Source: Naematelia aurantialba
Lineage: Eukaryota; Basidiomycota; Tremellomycetes; Tremellales; Naemateliaceae
Assembly: GCA_021527695.1 (NCBI GenBank)
Contig: JAKFAO010000011.1
Location: 930,001 to 994,000 of the forward strand
Length of the DNA stretch: 64,000 nucleotides
Direction of reading: 5' to 3'
The position numbers were made by a program, and so were the translations under genes. Shown here piece by piece: positions 55,025-64,000 of this stretch; position 1 is the stretch's first letter, and each line of letters starts with the position of its first letter. The notes below the pieces were generated by a model, which worked only from the letters and a program-made list of their open reading frames with translations, did not search any database and had not been told where the DNA came from.

Positions 55025-57800
55025 ATGATACCCAGACGAAGCTACCTAGCAACTTCCTCGGGCCCGTCAATGGTAAGCCCGTATATCGATCTGCCAGGTA
55101 CAGCTCTCTTGGGCCTATAGCTCCTTGCCGCCCTCAAGCCGAGATCGGCCCAGTTGACCGACATCGCAGATCCCTCGTTCACCAGCTTCGCGTACGCCGC
55201 TGATCTCCTCCGTTGCTGATCCGGGACACCGCCTGTCCTTATCCACCTCCAGCTACGACTCTCAACCCAGCTTGTTCGGCTATGCTGGTCCCACAGGCAT
55301 GCCAACTTCGACCGCCACATTCTCAACATCAACGCGATACGGACCGTCTGTGGCCACTTCTCAGCCCGTCCCTGGACCTTCCTGGACGTCCGGCTCCATG
55401 CACGGCCCAGGGTACGGTCATGTGTACGGCGGCGACTGCCTCGAGAGCGTGGATGAAGATGACCTCGACGATCCGTTGCATACTTTGACCCCTGTTGAGA
55501 AACGCAACGCAAGCGTTTCCTCACCTTTTGACATTACCAGTGTCCGTGGCTGGACCAACGCCCTGACCGTCGCTGTACTCGCATGTGCGCTGGTGTGCCT
55601 ATTCGCAGCATACCCTATTATCGCGTTTTACGCCGACGATCGCTCAGACGTCGGAGCTGGGATGAGCGGTTACAACCTTGGCGGAGTGAATGCCTCGGGG
55701 CAGTATCCCGTCATTCCTGGTTGGCGGACATTGATTGATCCGGACACGCCAGAGGAACTGTATACGCGAACGGGTTTCGACGGGAATCAGTGGCGGTTGA
55801 CATTTAGTGACGAGTTCAATAAAGGGGGCAGGACATTTTATCCTGGTGATGATCCGTTTTGGGAGGCAATGGATTTGCACTACTGGCCAACTGGGTGAGT
55901 GACAATTGTCTTTCGCAACCGTGTATGCGTTCTTCCCCCGTTGCATCCAAGAACCGCGACGAACAGGAAATAGGTATGGAAAGAAAATGAACGCCCAGGG
56001 ACAAGAGAGGGAGGAGGAGAGGAGGAGCAAGTGCACAAGTGTATTCTGGCGGGCTGGGCATTACCTGTCGGTGGCTGATGGTGTTACGGTTAGGGACTTT
56101 GAATGGTACGACCCATCAGCAGTGACGACCCGCGACGGACATCTCGTAATCACCATCACCCAGCAACCGACCAACGGTCTCAACTTCAAATCAGGCATGA
56201 TCCAATCATGGAATAAACTGTGCTTCAACAAGAATGCGTACTTTGAAGTGGCCGCTACGTTTCCCGGCACAAATAACGTCGGTGGATTTTGGCCGGCGGT
56301 ATGGACGATGGGTAATCTTGGGAGGCCGGGGTACGGCGCGACGACGGATGGAATGTGGCCTTACAGTTATGACAGCTGTGACGTTGGTGCGTCGGTCGGG
56401 TTCCTTCCGCTTTACCGTCTTCCACTGGACCCCTCCTCATCCTCCAAACACCCACACCATCGTTGGAAAGATCAGAGTTCCAAGCCAGTTACTTACGAGT
56501 CAGGAATCCTGCCGAATCAGACCTACTTGAATGGGACGGGCCCAGCCGCAGCACTAACGACCGGAACTGGCCATGGTCCACTCTCCTACCTGCCAGGCCA
56601 ACGTACCCCTTCCTGCACATGTGAGGGAGAAGACCACCCCGGCCCCAGCGTCGACGTCGGTCGCTCATCTCCTGAAATCGACTTAATCGAAGCGCAGATC
56701 CGCCTGTCCATCCCACAAGGCGAGGTCTCCCAATCTGCCCAAGTAGCCCCGTACGACGATTACTACCAGTTCGATAATCTCACCAGCGGGGCTACCGACA
56801 TCTACGATCCGGATTTGACAATGTTCAACACCTACCTCGGGGGGTATTACCAGCAAGCCGTGTCGGGATTGAGTTTGTTCCCAAACTCGATTTACGCCAA
56901 CCAGAGTTTGGTGGATGGGACCCAGACCGAGTTTCATCCGTTCGGATTCGAGTATCAGAGTGATCAGGATGATCGGAGTAAGGGATACATTGAGTGGGTC
57001 GCAGCGGGGAAGCGGGTCTGGAGGATGAATGCTGCAGCGGTAGGACCGAATCCCCGTACCGAGGTAGGACAGCGCCTAGTCAGCGAGGAGCCGATGGCCG
57101 TGGTCAGTTGCCCTGTTCTTCACAATCCACTTGTATTAGTTGGTCTAATCTGACATATTAGATCATGAACTTGGCAATGGTAAGGCGAGCCTTGCTCCAC
57201 TTGTTTCGTACCGCCGTCCTAGAATCTATCGCCAGTGATCAACCAGTTCCCGAGTTGTCACTTATCCCCCCCACTTCCTCCCCCCCCCCCCCCCTCCATC
57301 CTTCTATCCTTACTTCCGACGCCTACTTTTGCCTATGTTCGCCTTTGAAGCGGCCTAGAGACTGACGTCCAGTCAAACAACTTCCAAGCGGTCGACTTTG
57401 CACACCTATATTTCCCCAACGAGATGCGCATCGACTATATTCGTGTATGGCAGCGCGAGACCGGCACGATTGGCTGTGACCCTGACGGTTAGCTCCGTCA
57501 TTCCCCTTCTCCATCGTTTTTCTCCCTGCGCTCCCTCTTCTTACCATCCTCACGGTCCTCCCTGTAGATTCTACCTTTCGTTTCCTGTCTCATTTGATCC
57601 TTCTCTCCTTTCAATATGAGACTGATAGGACCTTAGATCATCCGACAGCAGCATATATCGAGCGCCATAAGGACATCTATAACAACCGAAACTTGACGAC
57701 CTGGGAAGGCGCCGGTGAGTACTTCCCCGATTTATGGATATAGCTTATCTGGATAGGCCAGGCCTTTCCCAGAAATCGCTTGACAACCGGCTGTAGCTAG
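55025..57800 (+). CDS. KRE6: KRE6/SKN1-type beta-1,6-glucan synthesis protein (GH16)
   Basis: This is a type II membrane protein of the secretory path required for cell-wall beta-1,6-glucan. Exon 1 gives MIPRRSYLATSSGPSM and joins to a Ser-rich cytosolic part. A single TM segment follows (LTVAVLACALVCLFAAYPII), then the lumenal SKN1/GH16 domain: LTFSDEFNKGGRTFYPGDDP, WEAMDLHYWPTGDFEWYDPS, YFEVAATFPGTNNVGGFWPA, SSPEIDLIEAQ (catalytic Glu region), EEPMAVIMNLAMSNNF, MRIDYIRVWQ and a C-terminal FPRNRLTTGCS. An 18 nt microexon (57162-57179) encodes IMNLAM. The intron after it contains a run of 15 C. Several introns are 150-200 bp. The gene is intact as modelled. Confidence 0.93.
57162..57179 (+). 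other. 18 nt microexon of the KRE6-like gene
   Basis: ATTAG|ATCATGAACTTGGCAATG|GTAAGG lies between two GT-AG introns. It is needed to keep the conserved MAVIMNLAMSNNF segment. Confidence 0.8.
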
Positions 57801-58569
57801 GGTGGGGGTGTCGACTTGCGTCCATTCGCAAATTCCGTTGCGATAGGCTCCGTGCGACCAAGTAGGCAGATTGAGAACGATAAAGCTAGACATCGAGTGG
57901 CGAATCATTGTCCGGTCGGCAACAGGAGCATGGAACGTCGCCATACGGGCTCATACCAGACCGGATGGTGCATGTATAGCTAATGCCTTGAACCTTACAT
58001 CCTCCGAAGCATTCTCAAGAAAAATCACGCTTAACACGTCCAGTACACGCTCCTCCTGTCCTCTTACCTGACTTCACCGGTCCAAGCCGGGGACTTTCAG
58101 TTAAATCTCCGCACGTCATTGTCTGCGGGGCCTCGACTGTGAATTCCTCCATTTTCCTTTCGACCTCGCCTCTGCGTCTGTTCTTCGTTTTCCGTATTCT
58201 CCGCAGTCTCGTACTTCTGTGAGCGCTGGCTCGTCGTAGATAGCGGCCTATGTCTGCGCACATTGTGCATCTGCTGGCGGTCCTGGTGGATGATGGTGAA
58301 GATGAAGGAGGTCCGATGGCGCCGCCTGGGAGCCCGCCTGCCCGTGAGTCTTCCCTCAAGCTGTCCTTCACTGCGTTGCCTCTCATCCTCTCCTCACTGT
58401 TCTTACCCCTCATTCCCCCGTTATGATATGTCACCCAGGTCCCCCCTCTCTATTCTTCTTTTACGGCTCTTCAAGCATCTTCTTGTCGCTGATGCCAACT
58501 TGCAGAGAAATTTGTCGGTACGTTGATTGACAACAGCAGACTACATTAGCAGAATATCATAGCTGACGG
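57801..58569. other. intergenic region between KRE6-like and CSC1 genes
   Basis: This is 0.77 kb. A frame from ATG 58249 (MSAHIVHLLAVLVDDGEDEG) is followed by a plausible GT donor but leads nowhere recognisable. It could be a 5' UTR exon or upstream ORF of the CSC1 gene. Confidence 0.4.
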
Positions 58570-61500
58570 ATGGTTCCGACGCCCTTGGGCCCGGCCCTAT
58601 TCCGATCTATCTTGTCAATCGGTATCACAGGCCCATGGTTCTCCACTCAGCTGATCCTATCCCTCGCAATCGGCATTACCTCGTTCTTGACTTTTTGCTT
58701 CCTCCGGACTCGATGGGATGTTGTCTACATGGGTCGGACAAAGCTCAAAGGTCGGTATCAACCTCATCACATCGTACCCCTCCTTCCCATCACCTGGGAT
58801 CGATCTGGCATAGCTTATGCAAGATTCAGACTTCTCGCCAACCCCTGCGCATACTACGGATGGTAATACACCAACATCGCGCTTCTTTGGTTGGATACTC
58901 CCGACCCTTCGGACGAGCGAGTTCACTGTCCTTCATACTGTTGGGTTGGATGCCGCTGTCGTATGTTGGCTATCTCTCTTGTCACTGATGAGAACGGTCC
59001 GGATGTGAGCTCATGAGGTAGTTGCTCAACTTTTTCAAAATGTCATTTGCGCTATTCGGGACAGCGGCCGTGCTCGCGGCTGTGGTGCTCATGCCCCTTA
59101 ACCTGTTTGTGAGTCTCTCCTTCGAATACTCCCGATGCTCGTCGTAGTCCATATTGTTCAACGTGCCACAACTTAACGCCGTAGCGTAATGGTTCGACCG
59201 ACTCGGACCCGCAGATCCCTGGCAACGGGACGGATCCCAACTCTACCCTATACAATTTCCTCCGCATACCTTCGAATGACACCCTCCCACCGTCGCCATC
59301 CATGTACGATCTTCTTATCGACCCTCAGACATCGTCGACCGTGCACCTAATCTTCACTTACCTTTTCACCTTCCTGTGCCTGTCATTCTTTCACCGCAAC
59401 TTCCACAAGTTCGTCCAATCCCGCCAAGCATTTGCGCTGCACCTCATTCATTCCGTCTCTGCTCGCACAGTATTGGTTACCGATGTGCCGACCCATCTGC
59501 GAGGAGATCGCGCCCTCGCTGATTACTTTGAGGGGTGTGGATGGGAAGTGGACAGCGTTAGCGTATGTCGGGAGGTCGAGCCACTCCGCAAGATTCTGGA
59601 ACGGCGGACGATAGCGCTTTTAAAATTAGAGGTGGCTTGGGCAGAATGGGTCGGCAATCCTGCCAGCCTCACCATTAAGGGCTACGATGTGAACGTCTAC
59701 TCGACAAAGACGAATAAGATTGCGGAACATCTCACCTCGTCACCCCCTAGGGAAGAAGAGCCCCTCATACCAGGTCTGGAAGTACCACAACACCTCAATG
59801 GCGAGGGCCATGCATCGAGCACTAGCTCACGAGCAGACGTTGCGGCATGGGGGGATCTGGAAGACGACGCACCAGTTGCACACGGAAATATACATACTAC
59901 TCGACCCCGGCCGACCTATCGGCCACGGTGGTTCGGGTCCAAGGTGGATGCGATCGAGTTTTGGGAGGGCAAGTTTCGCGAGGCACATGAAGAAGTCAAG
60001 GAAATGAGGAGGAAAGGTCGGTTCGACGCCACCCATGTGGCCTTTGTCACTTTTGAGGATGTCAAGGATGCTGTGAGTTGAGATAGACGGTTAGACTCGC
60101 CAGCTGAGCGTGGATTAGCAAGCAGCATGCCAAGTCGTACACTACCCGCACCACTCTGAACTGGTCACGCAGCTCGCTCCTGAGCCACGCGATGTTGTGT
60201 GGAGTCATGTAGGGATATCCAAGTGGGAGAGCCAAGTCCGGACCTTTGTGATCCGGGCTCTGATGGTGTTACTCCTCCTCTTCTGGATTCGTGAGCTGGC
60301 GTAGGCATTTATGGTCGACAGCTCATCCTATCAGTGCCGGTGACCTCCCTAGGCACCCTGTTGTCTTACGAGGAGATCAAGAAGCTCATGCCGTGGCTGG
60401 CCAGAGTGATCGATGCGAGCCCAAGAATCGCGGCTGTCGTCCAGAACTCGCTACCATCCTTGGCTATCGTCGGCTTCAACAGCTTGCTGCCGTTCCTGCT
60501 CGAGTGTGAGCTGCGACATTAGACATGGAATCGGCAGAATGAAAATGCTGACACCGAATCAGGGCTCTCCTATCTGCAGGGCTTCCGATCACGGAGCGGG
60601 ATCGAGTATTCCCTGATGCGCAAGTAAGGGGTTCTCTCGGTGAAACAGACAGGAGATCCTGACACATTTGCCCAGATATCACCTCTTCTTACTGAACTCC
60701 ATCCTGTTCATCTTCCTCACGACGGCATACTGGACGCTTGTCAAAGATTTGGCCGATACGCCCATGAAGGTCAGCTGACTACTCCGGACAGAATCGAAGT
60801 ACGGATCCAGCTAACAGGAGGCAGTTTCCGCAAAAGTTAGCCGCTGGTCTGCAGGCGCGGAACGCAAAGGCATTCATGATATCCTACGTCATGCTGCAAG
60901 GTTGGTCATCTGTAGTTGTTATGTCCTTAGCTCACAGCACTCAGCCCTTGGCCTGATGCCTCTGCAACTGGTCAATCTGGGGCCACTCTTCTCTCTTGGC
61001 GTTTCGCGTGGCATATTCGCTAAGACCCCTCGAGGTAAATTTTCCACAAGATAATCCAGAAGCTCATCCTTTAGACTATGCCGAAGCAAATGCCCCGCCG
61101 ATGCTCAATTATGGCTGGGTGTATCCTCAAGCGCTCTTGGTCTTTACGGTCACGTTGGTCTATAGTGTCGTTTCTCCTTTAATACTGTTCTTTGGTGCAG
61201 GTTACTTTGGTGTAGCATGTGAGTCCGTTCCCACTGTGTGGATGTGGAATTGACTCTAGATAGATCTCGTCTATAAATACAAGCTTCTCTTCGGTATGCG
61301 CAGCCCTCTAGATGCCTGGATGTTACTGACACTCTCAGTTTACTTCAAACCGTACGAATCCAATGGCGAAGCATGGCGGATCTCGTTCGCTCGTCTGCTC
61401 TGGGGTCTCGTTATCTTCCAGCTTTTCATGACTGGCTTGTTTTCTCTGCAGTCAAAGAAGGACTCGTACTGGCGCCCACTCGCCATGTTGCCATTGATCA

Positions 61501-62530
61501 GCTACACCGTATGGTGGAGCTGGACCATGTTCCGCGATTTTGGGCCGCTAAGCACCTACCTTGCTTTGAGCAGTGTGTGCGAGGTCCAGCGAGGTGAAGG
61601 GGCGGACGAGGTAGCTGGGGTGAATGAAGGCCCAGTGACGCGTTCTCAAAGGTGGGTCCCGGATTGTAGCGGCGCTAAGATCAGCAACCTGAACCATCGA
61701 CGTTATGCGGTCAACGATGAGACTCTGTATGTCGCGCCGTCAGACAAGCGGACCGACTACTCGCAGCCGCCTATGAACAACTTCTACTTTGGCGTTCTTA
61801 ACACCGGTAGACGGCGATATGCACACCCGGCACTGACGGGGCAATTGCCCCAGCCTTGGTTGCCCGCCAAAGCGCGGCCCCGAGCGTTTGGCGACGGAGC
61901 GAAGGAGCGAAGAGGTGTGGTGTTGAGCTTGCGGCGGAAGATCGGAGGGAAAAAGCGCAAGTCGAAGGATACGCTGAGAGCCGAAGCTGGTGGCATCGGG
62001 AGTACAAGTGGGAATGGTCTGGATATTCCCGATGGTTGGAGAAGGGAAAGCTCAGGCGCATTTACCGACTCGAACCGGCCTGGAGAGGGAAGGGGAGGGA
62101 TGAGTGGGTCTCAGATGTCGAATTCGAGTGATCCTTGGCGAGATTCCACGCCATCGACCCAAAAGGTAGCTCGCCGGCAGATTTCGTTCGATCCCGCGTC
62201 TGGGGTTATCGCGCTTCCTGATGACGAGGAGAATGTGTGGGGTCATGGTGGGAGTAGCAGCGAGGATGATCTGAATTTAGACGAGACAGAGGGGACGAGG
62301 TCTCCGCCTGAATCGCCTGTGAGTGGTTGCCTCTCTATCTGCTGCATACGGCAAGAATGGTGGACTAGAGTGGAGCCGGTCATGGCAGCAAGCGCGAAAT
62401 CGAAAAAAGGAATCGAGACTGACGCCAGTAGTCGACCTACTTCCATCACCCTGAGCGGAGACGATCTGGCTTCGAGGGAGCATTCAATACGGGTGGACCA
62501 AAAGTGCCTGAAGCGCACTTGCCTCAGTAG
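58570..62530 (+). CDS. CSC1: CSC1/OSCA family calcium-permeable, osmosensitive channel (DUF221)
   Basis: This is a multi-TM channel of the TMEM63/OSCA group opened by osmotic or membrane stress. The N-terminal part has TM0 (QLILSLAIGITSFLTFCFLR), then RWDVVYMGRTKLKDSDFSP, SEFTVLHTVGLDAAV, FTYLFTFLCLSFFHRNFHKF and the cytosolic RRM-like region with ARTVLVTDVPTHLRGDRAL. The pore part (PF02714) has FVIRALMVLLLLFWILPVTS, SLPSLAIVGFNSLLPFLLEW, GIEYSLMRKYHLFLLNSILF and FARLLWGLVIFQLFMTGLFS. The tail holds YAHPALTGQLPQPWLPAKAR. The true C-terminus follows a last intron joining PPESP to STYFHHPERRRSGFEG and ends at 62530; reading through instead would run to 62603 with no family likeness. Confidence 0.92.
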
Positions 62531-62752
62531 TGCATATGATTTATGCATGATCTATAATGCATGCATCGTCCTCGTGTTCTGTGGTGCTGAAAGGATTTCT
62601 TGACGGGGTGGTGGCGGCAGGCAGATGCCACATTCGGAATATTTCGGGAATAAAGCTTCGGCCTGCCGCCAGAGCCTCGTCGTTTGCTGTTGAGATATTC
62701 GTGGTATTCTCCAGTCTGTCTAGTACTTGAACCAAGCATCAAGGAGGGCAAG

Positions 62753-63829
62753 ATGTCGTCGACCTGGAGAGAATTCATGTCGTCAGTACAAGCTTTGCTT
62801 GCAGCAGAGCGAGTCGGGGTATGCCGAGCTGACGATGGTGTTCTTCTATTCCGACTCGTCCCTTCCCACTCGTGTTCTCTCCGCTTGAACCCTCCGCCTA
62901 TTGACCCTCCTCATCTCCATTCCTGCATACACAATATGCCCTGTGCTGTACTGTGCTGTACGCTCTTCGCGCCGACGTTCGACGTTCGACGACTCGCTGC
63001 ATCACGTCGCATTCGACACGGATATCGATTGCGCATCCTGGCAACTCGCTCCATGGCTCACGAATCCGCGATCGTTGGTTTGCGCAATACCGTATTGACT
63101 TCCTGTATCGACTCCGACTTCGGCTCCGACGACGATGCTGATGATGATGACAACAATGCGCCGCTGATGACACCGATTATGTCGCCGACGAACGGTGTCA
63201 CCCTGCACAGATGGAACAAGTACACCCAGATCGCCTCGAGGGCGCTGCGCCAGGCGCTGAACGAGACGGACCGCGTGGCCGCTGAGAAGCGCGCGCAGAT
63301 TGGAGTGTGAGTTGGGGTTGCTTGTTTGTCTTTCAGTTTGGGGCTTGGGGATGTCGACTTCTTATGTCGACGTCTCGGGGATCCGTCTTGAGCTGAGGAC
63401 GTCGAGTGGACGGGGATATTTTGGGCTTCAGAGCGTCGAGTGGTCGGGGATGACTTTGCCATTTTGGGGACGTCGAGATGTCGCGGATGGCGCTTCAGGA
63501 TATGTGGCGAAGAAGTGGCGGATGATGAAAGGGAGATGGCGCGATCGGAGTTGAGAGATGGTAATGTATCGGAAGGCAGCTGGAGATATGGAGGACGGAT
63601 GGTTAGATGGCCCGGCGAGTGTCGCAGTGGACTTGATCACTGGATGGACTGCACGACTCCGGACTGCCGCAGGTGTTGCCAATACGGACAGCCTCGAAGC
63701 TGCGCCGCGCTCTTTGCTGTTCACTTTCTCATGGACATGTGCATCATTGGACGCCGACATGGGCTGACTTTTTACAGGCGATACCAGCTCTGGGAGCGCG
63801 GACAGGCTGGCGAGAACGTGCGTCGCTGA
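62753..63829 (+). CDS. ATP15: mitochondrial F1 ATP synthase epsilon subunit
   Basis: The three exons (62753-62778, 63211-63306, 63778-63829) close in phase to 57 residues. They give MSSTWREFIWNKYTQIASRA, LRQALNETDRVAAEKRAQIG and VRYQLWERGQAGENVRR. The W-x-x-x-x-x-x-Y-x-x-I-A-S/A-R-A-L-R core and AAEKRA block match the epsilon subunit, a small central-stalk protein of F1. The two introns (432 and 471 bp) are each more than twice as long as the coding sequence. The first exon is short and its donor (AT|GTCGTC) is weak, so the N-terminus is the least sure part. Confidence 0.75.
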
Positions 63830-64000
63830 TTCACTCAACATTGTTTGGCTGACATGACGTCCCTCTGTCTCGTTACCTTCCCTGTCCACTTTGATCCAAT
63901 ACCGTTTCATCTCTTCATCGCTCATCTGCGCCCTCGCCCTTCACCTCTTATCTGTTGTCCTTCATGTGTCATTCCGTCATCCCCCATTCCCCAACCTCAA
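63830..64000. other. window edge, 3' flank of ATP15
   Basis: No feature is supported here; the sequence is CT-rich toward the edge, possibly the 5' region of a following gene. Confidence 0.3.

Noticed and set aside
62684..63310. 208-codon plus-strand frame before and within ATP15
   Set aside because: Only its last 30 codons are real (ATP15 exon 2). The upstream part is intron sequence, and the frame joins no other exon.
63428..63925. 165-codon minus-strand frame starting MSDEEMKRYWIKVDREGNE
   Set aside because: It runs antisense through the last intron and exon of ATP15, which is supported by family motifs. The rest of the frame has no conserved content.

Overview
This window is nuclear chromosomal DNA of a fungus, most likely a basidiomycete yeast of the Tremellomycetes type. 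The evidence is gene-dense DNA with almost every gene split by many short introns (mostly 40-60 bp, with a CTGAC/CTGAT-like branch site close to the acceptor). It also carries a CPL1-like secreted protein, KRE6/SKN1, calcineurin B, an argininosuccinate synthase and a CSC1 channel of fungal type. The species cannot be fixed from the sequence alone. Exon joins were worked out by hand from conserved protein motifs and reading phase, so outer boundaries are firmer than every internal junction.

Layout. 0-10 kb: a TCAB1/WRAP53-like WD40 protein (-), a Ulp2/SENP6-7-type SUMO protease (+) and a Cid2 family protein (-). 10-17.4 kb: ARG1 (+), TRAPP subunit TRS23 (+), an NAD(P)-binding SDR-like protein (-), a secreted fasciclin-domain protein (+) and a CCDC97-family protein (-). 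17.6-30 kb: ABCF ATPase ARB1 (+), NAD(P)HX epimerase (-), and two convergent MFS transporters (Dal5-type + and DHA2-type -). 30-36.5 kb: a gene-poor stretch with one unrecognised proline-rich/coiled-coil protein and a 0.95 kb cluster of several unrelated minisatellites. 36.5-47 kb: a ZIP zinc transporter (-), a CPL1-like secreted protein (-), a degenerate DEAD-box helicase with a long acidic tail (+) and a Pex23/Pex30-type dysferlin-domain membrane protein (-). 47-49.6 kb: a small repeat island with a 5'-truncated LINE fused to half a tRNA, an intact intron-bearing tRNA-Val(CAC) and tRNA-like relics. 49.6-64 kb: calcineurin B (+), an unrecognised membrane-anchored protein (-), a KRE6/SKN1 glucan-synthesis protein (+), a CSC1/OSCA channel (+) and ATP synthase epsilon (+).

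The genes are unrelated housekeeping, cell-wall, transport and signalling functions; there is no obvious gene cluster. The most unusual features are architectural. Five introns are supported by homology and phase as GC-AG type, four of them in the first 8 kb. Several unusually long introns are filled with tandem repeats. A higher-order minisatellite cluster lies near 35.4 kb. A LINE/tRNA chimera lies at 47.1-48.6 kb.
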